28,067 nucleotides of DNA from CAZFLM01 sp964519955 (lineage in GTDB: Bacteria > Armatimonadota > Chthonomonadetes > Chthonomonadales > CAJBBX01). The notes beneath the pieces are model-generated. The model was not told the origin of the DNA. It was given only the letters and a program-made list of their open reading frames with translations, and did no database searches. The stretch spans positions 1-28,067 of the forward strand of contig CAZFLM010000081.1 in assembly GCA_964519955.1 (NCBI GenBank). The letters run 5' to 3'. Every line of letters starts with the position of its first letter. The stretch's first letter is position 1. A program made the position numbers and the translations under genes. Below, piece after piece: positions 7,466-15,779 of this stretch.

Positions 7466-8692
7466 ATGTATCTACCGAGGGCAAGCGAGCAGGTCATCGG
7501 GCTGGCCGCATCGCAGTTCCCGGCCGTCGTCCTGACCGGTCCGCGGCAATCGGGCAAGACCACGACGCTGCGGCGGATACTGGGCGCCGACCTGGAATAC
7601 GTGTCCCTCGACACTCCTGACGCGCGGGCGTTCGCCATATCCGACCCCCGGGCGTTCCTTGCATTGCACCGCCCGCCAGTCATCCTGGACGAAGTGCAGC
7701 AAGCGCCCGCGCTGTTGTCGTACCTGCGTGCCGCGATAGACGACCATCGGGACGTGCCCGGTCAGTACATCCTGAGCGGCTCGCAGAACCTCCTTCTACT
7801 GGCGAAGGTCACGGAGACGCTCGCGGGAAGGGCGGCTATCCTGCGTCTTCTGCCGATGACCCTCCGGGAAGCCGCAGGCGTGCCAGATGCGTCGCTCCCC
7901 TGGCAGGTTGACGTGTCGCAGCGGATCGGTCGAAGCGCCCCAACCATCGCGAGCCACCAGGCGCTGTGGCGACAGATCGTGCGGGGCTTCTACCCCCAGT
8001 TGGTCGCGAGCCCTGAGATGAGCGCCGCGCTGTGGCACGCCAGTTACGTTCAGACCTATCTGGAGCGCGACGTGCGTTCGGTCCGCCAGATCGGCGATCT
8101 CCACCAGTTCCAGATCTACCTCGGGGCGGTTGCCGCACGTACAGGCCAGGCGCTCAACATCGCCGACCTCGCTCGGGACATCGGCATCCCACCGTCCACG
8201 TGTAAGGCGTGGCTGTCGGTCCTGGAAGCCACCCACCAGATTCTCATCGTGCCGCCATACCACCGCAATGTGGGCAAGCGACTTGCTAAGGCGCCTAAGG
8301 TGTATCTGGCCGACACCGGGACGGCCTGCTACCTCTGCGGGATCACGACTGCGGAGCAGGCATCCCAGGGACCGATGGCAGGAGCGCTGTTCGAGACCGC
8401 GGTGGTCCAGGAGGCCTACAAGGCAGGCTGGCGCGACGGCGTTCCGCCGCGGTTGTACTACTGGAGGACGGAGGACGGGGCGGAGGTCGACCTCGTGATA
8501 GACCGCGCTGGCAGGCTAACGCCGATCGAGGCCAAGGTCAACGCGACGCCACGCATCCAGGCGGCATCGGGCATTCGCCGCTTCAGCACAGACTATGCCA
8601 GCTCCGTGGAGCATGGCTGGGTAGTCCACACAGGCGATGTCACGATGCCGTTGTCCCTTGATGTCACGGCGGTGCCCTTCGGCGCCGTCTGA
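7466..8692 (+). CDS. AAA ATPase of the DUF4143 (AAA_14) family
   Basis: The start is ATG at 7466 (G-rich GGGGGG at 7455-7460 ahead); an in-frame ATG at 7427 inside the palindrome would add 13 residues. The 408-residue product has Walker A GPRQSGKT (25-32) and Walker B VILDEVQ (72-78) in an AAA_14 domain, then a winged-helix/DUF4143 region (IADLARDIGIPPSTCKAWLSVLEAT; KAPKVYLADTG). The C-terminal GAEVDLVI...TPIEAKV has the layout of a PD-(D/E)xK nuclease-like core. Family members (COG1373) are widespread, often multicopy and unevenly distributed; their role is unsettled, with suggestions of DNA-related or toxin-like activity. Codon third-position GC is visibly lower than in neighbouring genes, which suggests transfer. 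Its 3' end is duplicated at 8968. Confidence 0.92.
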   Translation: MYLPRASEQVIGLAASQFPAVVLTGPRQSGKTTTLRRILGADLEYVSLDTPDARAFAISDPRAFLALHRPPVILDEVQQAPALLSYLRAAIDDHRDVPGQYILSGSQNLLLLAKVTETLAGRAAILRLLPMTLREAAGVPDASLPWQVDVSQRIGRSAPTIASHQALWRQIVRGFYPQLVASPEMSAALWHASYVQTYLERDVRSVRQIGDLHQFQIYLGAVAARTGQALNIADLARDIGIPPSTCKAWLSVLEATHQILIVPPYHRNVGKRLAKAPKVYLADTGTACYLCGITTAEQASQGPMAGALFETAVVQEAYKAGWRDGVPPRLYYWRTEDGAEVDLVIDRAGRLTPIEAKVNATPRIQAASGIRRFSTDYASSVEHGWVVHTGDVTMPLSLDVTAVPFGAV

Positions 8693-8772
8693 TCGGGCTA
8701 GCGCCCCTCGCGCCACGGCATCTGGCGCTCCACCTCCTCCAGCGTGGCGCAGACGATGGGGCAGAGGTGCGC
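8663..8772. repeat. Direct repeat B: ATPase 3' end joined to a CxxCxxCC-gene 3' end
   Basis: About 110 bp here match 8968-9078 at roughly 85% identity by eye. The first 30 bp hold the ATPase codons for VPFGAV and stop; the rest is the 3' end of a YkgJ-type gene on the minus strand. The intact YkgJ-type gene ends in the other copy, so this one is the truncated duplicate on that side. Confidence 0.85.
8698..8772 (-). pseudogene. C-terminal remnant of a second YkgJ-type gene
   Basis: The minus strand reads AHLCPIVCATLEEVERQMP then WREGR and a TAG stop, matching the last 24 residues of the intact gene at 9003 (AHLCPIVYATLEEVKRRLS, WREGR). Upstream of this the similarity stops and amidase 3'-end sequence begins, so only the tail of the gene was kept. 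Confidence 0.8.
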
Positions 8773-8783
8773 CGGAGCGCGGA

Positions 8784-8822
8784 GGCGCGGCCGGCCATGG
8801 CGAAGGTGGGGGCGTAGGGCGG
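8784..8822 (+). repeat. Displaced copy of the amidase 3' end
   Basis: These bases repeat 7336-7376 with a single mismatch up to the TAG codon and a 2-base gap just after it. No amidase gene precedes this copy; it is joined directly to the YkgJ remnant. It marks the left side of a second, mostly deleted, copy of the palindrome-ATPase unit. Confidence 0.85.
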
Positions 8823-8834
8823 AAGCCACAGGGA

Positions 8835-8883
8835 GCGAGACCTTGCAGATCGGCACTCGGAATGTCGATTTGCACGGTCTTGC
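8835..8883. repeat. Decayed 49-nt palindrome related to 7401-7447
   Basis: Bases pair symmetrically around G8859: 24 positions with 19 Watson-Crick pairs, 3 G-T and 2 mismatches. The right arm (AATGTCGATTTGCACGGT) matches the right arm of the perfect palindrome (AATGTGGATTTCCGGGGT) at 14 of 18 positions. It sits just after the displaced amidase end, the same relative place as the intact palindrome. Confidence 0.8.
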
Positions 8884-8967
8884 GACCGCCGGCGCCATCG
8901 GTGCGCAGTACAGGCGCAGATCTGCGGGACGAAGTGGCGCGCACGCTTCCACGAACGGGCACAGGGC

Positions 8968-9078
8968 ATCACCGCCGTGCCCTTCGGCGCGGTCTGACTG
9001 CGCTAGCGCCCCTCGCGCCAGGAGAGGCGGCGCTTCACCTCCTCCAGCGTGGCGTAGACGATGGGGCAGAGGTGCGCC
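8968..9078. repeat. Direct repeat B': ATPase 3'-end remnant joined to the intact YkgJ-type gene
   Basis: This copy of repeat B begins with a remnant of the ATPase tail (coding TAVPFGAV and TGA, with no ATPase gene upstream) and runs into the 3' end of the intact minus-strand gene ending at 9003. The 84 bp between the decayed palindrome and this remnant show no recognisable ATPase sequence. Confidence 0.85.
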
Positions 9079-9536
9079 AGGTCGCTGAGATAGAGGATGC
9101 GGTCGCTGAAGCCCTTGGAGTGCAGGAACGGGAAGTCGCGGCAGGCCGTCGGCCGGGCCTCGTAGACCGTGCAGCGCGTGTCGACGAGGAAGGGGCAGGG
9201 GCCGGCCTTGACCGCCTCGCTCTCGCCATCCGCGCGCACGTAGCGCCTCCGGAACGCCGCCTCGTCCAGGCGCAGCGCCCGCGCCAGCCGCCGCACGTCG
9301 GCCTTGTCCACCGTGACGACCTGCGCGTGGCAGCACTTGGCGCAGTCCCCGCAGTCGATCCCCTTCCAGACCTCGTCCGCGATGCCGCGCACGGCTGCGT
9401 CCAGCGCGTCATCGCCCATCTCGCACCGCGTCTTCACCCAGCGCCGGAACCGCGCCGTGGACCTGGCGGCCCGCGCAGCCAGCCGGTCAAGCTCGGCGGC
9501 ATCGGTGACGAAGGAAGGCGGCTCGCGGTTGGGCAA
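9003..9536 (-). CDS. YkgJ-type zinc/iron-chelating CxxCxxCC protein
   Basis: The start is TTG at 9536, supported by AGGAG at 9545-9549 with an 8-nt spacer; the product is 177 residues. The family signature (PF03692) is clear: CGDCAKCCH near residues 62-70, then GPCPFLVDTRCTVYEARPTACRDFPF near 111-137, giving the eight conserved cysteines that bind a metal or Fe-S cluster. Residues 1-60 are a charged helical extension; there is no signal peptide, so it is cytosolic. The precise role of this family is unknown; members are found near flagellar and other unrelated genes. Its last 24 codons are duplicated at 8698-8772. It is convergent with the ATPase gene. Confidence 0.88.
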   Translation of the reverse strand: MPNREPPSFVTDAAELDRLAARAARSTARFRRWVKTRCEMGDDALDAAVRGIADEVWKGIDCGDCAKCCHAQVVTVDKADVRRLARALRLDEAAFRRRYVRADGESEAVKAGPCPFLVDTRCTVYEARPTACRDFPFLHSKGFSDRILYLSDLAHLCPIVYATLEEVKRRLSWREGR

Positions 9537-9702
9537 GGGGGCGGCTCCTGGATAGCGGGTTCGGCAGCAGGATACGCCAAACGCGGCTGCGGGTCAAGGG
9601 CGGAGGGAAGGTACGGGGCTGGCCGGTGGCCAAACTACGATCACGCACCGGTGCATCGCCGCACGACGGGCGTGCCCAGCTCGCTGCACTGGAGGAACCT
9701 GA

Positions 9703-12048
9703 ATGACGAAGCTGCCGTGGTTGGGGCGTGTGCTGCTGGTTGTGTTCGGGCTGTGCCTGGTTGCCGCGCCCGGCGTGGTTCGGGCCGATGCGGCGAAGCC
9801 GGTCATCCCGCCGCGCGCGGAGCCGTTCCCCATGCGCGACGTGCGGCTGCTTGGCGGGCCGCTGAAGAACGCGCAGGACATCTGCGGGCGCTACCTGCTC
9901 AGCCTCAGCGCCGACCGGCTCCTCTCGCGGTTCCGCGGCGAGGCCGGCCTGAAGCCGAAGGCGCCGCAGTACCCCCAGTGGGAGGACCAGATCCTGCCGG
10001 GCGTCGGCGCGAGCTTCTACCTCTCGGGCATCGCCCGCCTCTACGCCACCACCGGCGACCGGCGCTACCTCGACCGGCTCACGTACATGCTCGACGAGCT
10101 GGAGGAGTGCCAGAAGGCCAATGGCGACGGCTTCCTGCTGGCCACGGTGAAGGCGCGGGAGTTCGTCACGCAGATCGAGGCGGGCGACATCCGGCTGCCC
10201 GGCGGCTGGGAGATCAACGGCCGGCCCGAGCCGTACTACGCCATGGAGAAGCTGTTCTCCGGCCTGCGTGACGCCTACCGCGTGGCCGGGCAGCGGAAGG
10301 CGATGGATATCGAGGCGAAGCTGGGCGACTGGCTCGCCGGCCACATGTCGCACCTCACCGACGACCAGATGCAGCGTATCTGCTCGGTGGAGTACGGCGG
10401 CATGAACTGGGTGCTGGCCGATCTCTACGCCGATACCGGCGACGCGAAGTACCTGGCCCTCTCGCGCCGGTGGGACCACAAGGCGTTCTTCGATCCGCTG
10501 TCGCGCGGCGTCGACAATCTGCCGGGCAACCACGCCAACACGCAGTTCCCCAAGATCTCGGGCCTTGCGTCGCGCTACCCCTACAGCGGCGACCCGACCG
10601 ACCTCGTCACCGCCAGGTTCTTCTGGGACCGCGTGGTCTATCACCACACCTACGTGACGGGCGGCAACAGCGACGGCGAGCACTTCGCGCAGCCTGACCA
10701 CCTGAACGACCGGCTGAGCCTCTCCACCACCGAGTCGTGCAACGTCTACAACATGCTGCGTATGTCGCTGCTGCTCTACGCCGTCGAGCCCCGCCCGGAG
10801 TACCCCGAGTACATAGAGCGGGCGCTGTGGAACCACGTCGTGGCGGATCAGCACCCCGACGGCCGCGTGTGCTACTACCTGCGGCTCGGGCAGGGCGTGC
10901 AGAAGCACTACGAGACGCTGCAGGACAACTTCAGTTGCTGCGTCTGCAGCAGCATGGACAGCTACGCCAAGATCGCCGACTACCTCTACGCCCGCGACGC
11001 CGAGGGCCTCTACGTGAACCAGTTCGCGCCCTCCACGGTGAGCTGGCCGGCAAGGGGCGTCGCGCTCCGGCAGACTACCGGCTTCCCAGACGAGCCGCGC
11101 ACCCACCTCAGCCTCACCTGCGCGCACCCGACGCGGCTGGTCCTGCGCATCCGATGCCCGCGGTGGACAACCAGTGGATTCGCGGTGTCGGTGAACGGCA
11201 AGCGCCAGCCGGTAACCGGCGTGCCGGGCAACTACGTGGCGATCGACCGCACGTGGAGCACCGGCGACCGGGTGGATGTCGACCTGCCCATGCCAGTCCG
11301 TACCGAGTCGATGCCGGACAACCCGCGCCGCATCGCGATCTTCCGCGGCCCGATCCTCCTGGCCGGCAAGCTGCCTACACCGCCGAAGCCGGATGACCTG
11401 CCGCTCCTGGTGGACGATCGCGGCCCGGTCAACGGGAGCTACACGCCTCTGGTGAAGGAGCCGATGCGCTGCTGCACGATCCTCGACCAGAAGTCCACCA
11501 CTGTTCCACTCCGGCCCTTCTACGCGATGCACGAGGAGCGCTACACCATCTTCTGGGATGTCCTCACGTCGAGTGAGTTGGCTGCCCGTGCTGCCAAGCT
11601 GGAGCAGGAGCGCGAGGCGCGCCGCCAGTTGGACGCGCGCACCACCGACTGGGTGGTGATCGGCGACGAGACCTCCGAGAAGGCCCACAACATGGCGGGC
11701 GAGGAGACCCACACGGGCTTCGGCGCCTACGGCCAGCACATGGAGACCCGCTGGCGCGACGCGGGCCGCTGGTTCAGCTACGACCTGAAGGTGGAGGGAG
11801 ATAAGCCGCTGACCATCCTCTGCACCTACTGGGGCGGCGAGCAAGGCCCGCGCGTGTTCGACATCCTGGTGGACGGGGTGAAGATCGCCGAGCACAGCCT
11901 GGACAGCCGCCTGCCCGACAGGTTCTACGACACGACCTACCCGATCCCGGCCGAGCTGACCAAGGGCAAGCAGAAGGTAACGATACGCTTCGCCGCCCAC
12001 CCCGCCAACACGGCCGGCGGCCTCTTCGGCCTGAGGGTGGTGCGGTAG
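9703..12048 (+). CDS. Secreted GH127 beta-L-arabinofuranosidase-like glycoside hydrolase
   Basis: The ATG at 9703 follows GGAGG (9691-9695); the product is 781 residues with a Sec signal peptide (LLVVFGLCLVAAPGVVRA, 11-28). The GH127 (DUF1680) alpha/alpha-toroid covers about residues 45-430. Catalytic and zinc residues known from HypBA1 can be matched: acid/base Glu326 (DGEHF), zinc ligands Glu344 and Cys346 (TTESC), and Cys412-Cys413 (FSCCVC), of which the first is the likely nucleophile. A beta-sandwich follows (about 440-560), then the C-terminal domain from about 640 (WVVIGDETSEKAHN to GLFGLRVVR) resembles DUF6805. It should remove terminal beta-L-arabinofuranosyl or related pentose residues from plant glycans outside the cytoplasm. 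Convergent with the GH172-type gene. Confidence 0.9.
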   Translation: MTKLPWLGRVLLVVFGLCLVAAPGVVRADAAKPVIPPRAEPFPMRDVRLLGGPLKNAQDICGRYLLSLSADRLLSRFRGEAGLKPKAPQYPQWEDQILPGVGASFYLSGIARLYATTGDRRYLDRLTYMLDELEECQKANGDGFLLATVKAREFVTQIEAGDIRLPGGWEINGRPEPYYAMEKLFSGLRDAYRVAGQRKAMDIEAKLGDWLAGHMSHLTDDQMQRICSVEYGGMNWVLADLYADTGDAKYLALSRRWDHKAFFDPLSRGVDNLPGNHANTQFPKISGLASRYPYSGDPTDLVTARFFWDRVVYHHTYVTGGNSDGEHFAQPDHLNDRLSLSTTESCNVYNMLRMSLLLYAVEPRPEYPEYIERALWNHVVADQHPDGRVCYYLRLGQGVQKHYETLQDNFSCCVCSSMDSYAKIADYLYARDAEGLYVNQFAPSTVSWPARGVALRQTTGFPDEPRTHLSLTCAHPTRLVLRIRCPRWTTSGFAVSVNGKRQPVTGVPGNYVAIDRTWSTGDRVDVDLPMPVRTESMPDNPRRIAIFRGPILLAGKLPTPPKPDDLPLLVDDRGPVNGSYTPLVKEPMRCCTILDQKSTTVPLRPFYAMHEERYTIFWDVLTSSELAARAAKLEQEREARRQLDARTTDWVVIGDETSEKAHNMAGEETHTGFGAYGQHMETRWRDAGRWFSYDLKVEGDKPLTILCTYWGGEQGPRVFDILVDGVKIAEHSLDSRLPDRFYDTTYPIPAELTKGKQKVTIRFAAHPANTAGGLFGLRVVR

Positions 12049-12066
12049 GGGGCGGGGGGCTCTGGA

Positions 12067-12165
12067 ACCACAGATGGACACCGATACCGGCGGGATTGAA
12101 CCGCGGATGAACGCATATAACGGCGCTCTCGTCCACCGATGCACGGAGATGAACGAGGATAGGCG
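12067..12165. repeat. Degenerate GATGxACxCxGAT-type short direct repeats
   Basis: The spacer has several imperfect copies of a short motif: ACAGATGGACACCGAT, CGCGGATGAACGCAT, CCGATGCACGGAGATG and AACGAGGAT. They share a core of GATG(G/A)AC. Such degenerate tracts lie between genes in many environmental genomes; no function is known to me. Confidence 0.5.
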
Positions 12166-12170
12166 CGGAG

Positions 12171-12300
12171 CGCCCCCCTGCCCCCAAATCTGGGGGAGGC
12201 TACGTGTTCGCGGCGCGATGGATGTCGGATCTCCCACGACGCGGTGGTTGGTGGCGTCGGCTCTGGCAGGTTCTCCCCCAGCATTGGGGGTCGGGGGGCG
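12171..12300. repeat. Pair of C/G-tract palindromes in inverted orientation (MITE-like)
   Basis: 12171-12199 (CGCCCCCCTGCCCCC...GGGGGAGG) is itself a small hairpin, and its reverse complement recurs at 12272-12300 with about five mismatches in 29 bases. The two copies enclose 72 bp without a gene. The form fits a miniature inverted-repeat element or two copies of a dispersed palindrome. Confidence 0.6.
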
Positions 12301-12346
12301 CGCGGCAGGCGGTAACGGCCTTGCACCCACCTGAAGGAGCGGGAGC

Positions 12347-12378
12347 GGGGGGTGAGGCGCACCACTGCCTCGCCCCCC
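12347..12378. terminator. Hairpin between the convergent GH127 and GH172-type genes
   Basis: GGGGGGTGAGGC (12347-12358) pairs with GCCTCGCCCCCC (12367-12378): 12 bp with one G-U in the plus-strand RNA, loop 8 nt. It lies 10 bp beyond the GH172-type stop and 300 bp beyond the GH127 stop. No T-run. Confidence 0.65.
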
Positions 12379-12387
12379 ATCTCGTCT

Positions 12388-14355
12388 CTACCCCACGCGC
12401 TCGAAGAAGAGCGTCACCAGGTCCAGGCCGAACCGCTTCTGCTCGGAGGTCGACGGCGTCAGCTTCAGCATCACCGGGTTGATGCCCTCGCGCAGGCTGT
12501 CCCGGCCGAGGTCGACCGTGCGCACCTCACGTTCGGCGGCGCGCAGGTCCACCTTCGGGCCGATGGGCGTCTCGTCGCGGTAGAGCTGCACCGCGCCCTG
12601 CTCCGGTCCGGCGACCGCCTCGGCCGTCAGCTTGTAGGCGCCCGTCGCGGGCAGGTCGCAGAGCAGCTCGATGAAGTGCATGCCGAACATGTCGCCACGT
12701 TCGGCGGTCAGCGAGAGGATGCGCGCCTCGCTGTCTCCCACCTTCTCGACGTGCTTCCGCAGCGTGGCGTTCTGGAACGAGAACGACTGGACCGGGATGT
12801 TCCAGCCGGTCGCCATGGCCGTGCGCACCGGGTCGGTCACCGCGCGCTCGGCGGCGGGAGGCAGCGTGCCCGCACCGGCCGGCGGCTGGTCGGCGTAGAG
12901 GTACGTAACGCCCACGTAGTCGGTGATCATGTCGTTCCGCTCGGGCGCGTGCTCGATGGCCAGCACCAGGCTCTTCTGGTAGACTACCGGGTCGGGAACC
13001 ATGAACCGATACGCCGCGCTCCGGCCCAGGTGCTTCTTGTAGTCGAGGCACCCGCTCAGCGGGAACGAGCGCCGCGCGTCCCAGCGCCCGGGCACGTCGT
13101 ACCAACCTCCGTTGAAGAAGTCCTCCGAGCCCGTACCGTGGATGGCCAGCTTCCCATCGATGGTCCACTGGTCGTCGCCCTCGAAGAAGAGCGTGCCGCC
13201 CGGCTTCTCGCCCTGGGCCTGCAGGAACGCCGCCACGACGTGCCCGTGTCCCTCGGCCTCGACGAACGTGAAGGGCTTGCCGATGGTCGTCGGGTTCTCG
13301 CGTCGCCACACCGCGTAGAAGCGCCCCTCTTCAGTCCGCCGCGCCTCGTCCGACCACTCGACGGTGGCCTCGACCTCGACCGGGGCGCCCTCGGTTCGCT
13401 GCGAGATCAGCTCGACCTTCGCCGACCGGTCGAACGGCATCGGCAGGTAGATGTAGCTTGTGCCCGCGTCGGTGCCCGCGTAGACGGCGCGCATGGCCGG
13501 CTCGCCCCACGAGTAGCCGAAGAAGTCGCCCACGGGGCAGAGGACGGCCGGCTTCTTCGCGCCATCGAAGGTGATCGAGAGCACGAGCGCCCGGTCCTTG
13601 CCGGCCAGCGCGTCGGCGGGCCCCAGGCGCAGGCCCAGGATGCGCCCGCCGCGCTTGGCTGCGAACAGGGCCACGCGCTTGCCGGGGGCCAGCTTCCTGC
13701 GCACGGTCGCGGAGTGCACGGGATGCGCTCCCGCCAGATCCGCAGCCAGATCCTTGCCGGTCGATGCCAGCAGCGTGCGCGCCTTCTGGAACGCGTCGTC
13801 GTTTGCCTTCAGCCAGTCCGCCGAGAAGCTCGGGATGTCCGTGCCGGCCGGCAGCGTCGCATGGTTGATCTGGAAGAACTGCATCACCGGGCCGCGGTAG
13901 ACCACCTTGAGCGACTTGGCGTAGGGGATGGGCACGTAGGAGTAGAAGCCGCCCGCTCCGTGGCCCACGAGGGGCTCCGCAAAGCCGGGCACGCTGCCCA
14001 GGAAGAGGTCGCGGAACGGCGCCTTGATCCGCGGCGTGGCCTCGCCGTCGAAGGTGAACTCGATCGGCTCGTCGGTCGGGGTCGGTGTCCAAAGCCGCTG
14101 CACCACGCCCGGCCCGGTCAGTTCGGCGATGACGAGCGCGTCGCCTTCCTTGCGGATGAACGAGTACTTGCCGGAGAAGCCGTCGTCGTTGCCGCCGGTC
14201 CGGTCGTAGCTGGACTCGGATGCCACGGTCTCGGTCCGCAGCACCGGCAGCAGGTCCGGCCTGGCGATGCTGCGCAGCAGCGGGTTGTCGTCTCCAGCGA
14301 ACGCGGCGTACAGGCCGGCCGCCATCACAAGCGTGCCCAGAACCGGCAGCACCAT
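12388..14355 (-). CDS. DUF2961 / GH172-type glycoside hydrolase, exported
   Basis: The ATG at 14355 is chosen over upstream in-frame codons because GAGGAGGA (14363-14370) precedes it and a hydrophobic signal (VLPVLGTLVMAAGLYAAFA) follows. The 655-residue product matches DUF2961 (PF11175), now GH172, whose studied members act on alpha-D-fructofuranosides and alpha-D-arabinofuranosides. Seen in order: RSSY-like entry ESSYDRTGGNDDG (47-59), GPGVVQRLWTPTP (81-93), CPVGDFFGYSWG (273-284), EGDDQWTIDG (392-401) and the diagnostic GTGSEDFFNGGW (407-418). The C-terminal 120 residues form an extra beta-rich domain ending LDLVTLFFERV. Paired with GH127, it suggests work on furanosidic side chains. Known GH172 enzymes are oligomeric; whether this one is cannot be seen. 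Confidence 0.88.
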   Translation of the reverse strand: MVLPVLGTLVMAAGLYAAFAGDDNPLLRSIARPDLLPVLRTETVASESSYDRTGGNDDGFSGKYSFIRKEGDALVIAELTGPGVVQRLWTPTPTDEPIEFTFDGEATPRIKAPFRDLFLGSVPGFAEPLVGHGAGGFYSYVPIPYAKSLKVVYRGPVMQFFQINHATLPAGTDIPSFSADWLKANDDAFQKARTLLASTGKDLAADLAGAHPVHSATVRRKLAPGKRVALFAAKRGGRILGLRLGPADALAGKDRALVLSITFDGAKKPAVLCPVGDFFGYSWGEPAMRAVYAGTDAGTSYIYLPMPFDRSAKVELISQRTEGAPVEVEATVEWSDEARRTEEGRFYAVWRRENPTTIGKPFTFVEAEGHGHVVAAFLQAQGEKPGGTLFFEGDDQWTIDGKLAIHGTGSEDFFNGGWYDVPGRWDARRSFPLSGCLDYKKHLGRSAAYRFMVPDPVVYQKSLVLAIEHAPERNDMITDYVGVTYLYADQPPAGAGTLPPAAERAVTDPVRTAMATGWNIPVQSFSFQNATLRKHVEKVGDSEARILSLTAERGDMFGMHFIELLCDLPATGAYKLTAEAVAGPEQGAVQLYRDETPIGPKVDLRAAEREVRTVDLGRDSLREGINPVMLKLTPSTSEQKRFGLDLVTLFFERVG

Positions 14356-14423
14356 GGTCACATCCTCCTCGCGGAACGTGTGGGTCGATGGGCACAGAAT
14401 ACCCGGCAGGGGGAGGGCAGAAG

Positions 14424-15779
14424 TCACAAGCATGTAGGGGGCGGCGTCCGTTCGTCGCCCCCTCTGCTCCGCCAGGCGGCTTGCCGCAGTTGCTCCTGCG
14501 CGCGGTGGGCCTTGCGCTTGTAGGCCAGCACCATCACCGTGGCGCATAGGGTGGCGCACAGGATGCAGCCTGCGCTGATCTCCTTCGTCGCGACCATGCC
14601 TGCGGTGCCAAGGAGACGCGCGCCGAGAGTGACCATCGACTGCGAGAACAGCCCAACGCAGACGACCAGCGCGCCAAGGTAGAGCCCGCGCGCCCGGTAG
14701 GCGGCGGTGCCGCGCTGCATCGACACGCTGGCCAGGAGCAGTGCCGGCACTACCAGGATCAGGCTGTCATAGAGGTGGTGGTAGACCGGCAGTAGTGTCA
14801 GCAGCGAGAAGACCGCCGAGTAGATGGCGAGGCCCATCCGTGTGTTTGCGCCGTTCGGATGTGCCCGCGAGGCCCACCACGTGATTGCCGCCAGGAGAGC
14901 TGAGAGGGCCAGGCCGAGCGGCTTGTTGTCGCTTGCCGGGTGGATACCATTCAGCAGGTACTCCAAGTCGGTTCGGGTGCCGCTCCCAGGCAGGTACGGG
15001 TCCGCGGAGTTGGTGGCGTATGTGGCGCTGGTCCTATTCCTCTGGTTCGCGCGCCATGCGTGAACCGCTTCCAGGCCGCCAGTCCTCGCGAACCCCGCCG
15101 CGTTGACCAGCACAAACAGGCCGAGCGCCGCTGCCAGCCACGTGTAGCGCCTCTGGACCAGTAGGAGCCCGATGAACGGTAGGCCGAGAGTCGCCTTCGC
15201 GCACATCCCGAACGCGGCCCATCCCACTGCCCCGGCGGCCGAGTTGCGCCGAAGCGAGATGAGGTGCATTGTTAGGCAGAGCATCACGAATGGCGCGATC
15301 TGGTAGGAGGTGAACGCCATGCGGGCGCCCGCGCTGCACGTCACGAGTCCGGTTGCCGTCCAGACGTGCCACGGTCTGGCGCGCGGCATGAACTCCCGGT
15401 ACAGCAGGACGACGCTGCTCACCAGGCAGGCGTAGCAGAACACCCAGTACAGCATGTTGGCCAGGCGCCATGGCAGCAGCCCCAGCGGCAGCAGCGCTGC
15501 CCCCGTCGATGGGGTGTACATCTGCGTCACCGTGCCGCCGTAAGTGATGTCGTGGCCCATCGCCGAGAGCGACAAGTCCTTGGTCGGTCCGGTGTCATAG
15601 GCGTGGCCGCCCGTCGCGACCATTCTGGACAGTGCCTACACCCACTCGAAGTCGTTGATGCCCTTGCCCCGAACGCGGACGTTGACGAGGAGCCCCAGCA
15701 GTAGGAGCACGGACGCTGTCGCAAGCCAGAGCCATCGGCTGTGGCGGATCAGGGGGGGTGACGCGCGCAAGGTGTCCAA
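14424..15779 (-). pseudogene. GT87/DUF2029-like membrane glycosyltransferase with one in-frame TAG
   Basis: From TTG at 15779 (GGAGG 7 nt ahead) the frame reads a cytosolic start, a first membrane helix (LWLATASVLLLLGLLV) and GKGINDFEWV, then a TAG at 15638-15636, and continues in the same frame as ALSRMVATGGHAYD to a stop at 14424. The downstream part (399 residues from ATG 15623) has about nine hydrophobic helices and ends in a basic tail. The Asp in NDFE fits the loop-1 catalytic Asp of polyprenyl-phosphate-dependent GT-C enzymes (GT87). A C-to-T change of a Gln codon would explain the stop. Expression from the internal ATG would lack helix 1 and the Asp. TAG ends many intact genes here, so it is not a recoded sense codon. 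Confidence 0.7.

Noticed and set aside
9487..12330. 947-codon open frame on the minus strand
   Set aside because: It is antisense to the GH127 gene, which has a full set of catalytic motifs, a signal peptide and a ribosome binding site. The antisense product is Val/Arg/His-rich without family motifs, as expected from high-GC complements.
12352..14523. 723-codon open frame on the plus strand
   Set aside because: It is antisense to the DUF2961 gene with its GTGSEDFF motif; no independent evidence.
15636..15638. TAG as a recoded sense codon in this organism
   Set aside because: TAG ends several intact genes in the window (DUF1080, first DUF1330, lipoprotein, amidase, sulfatase), so a global recoding is not supported.
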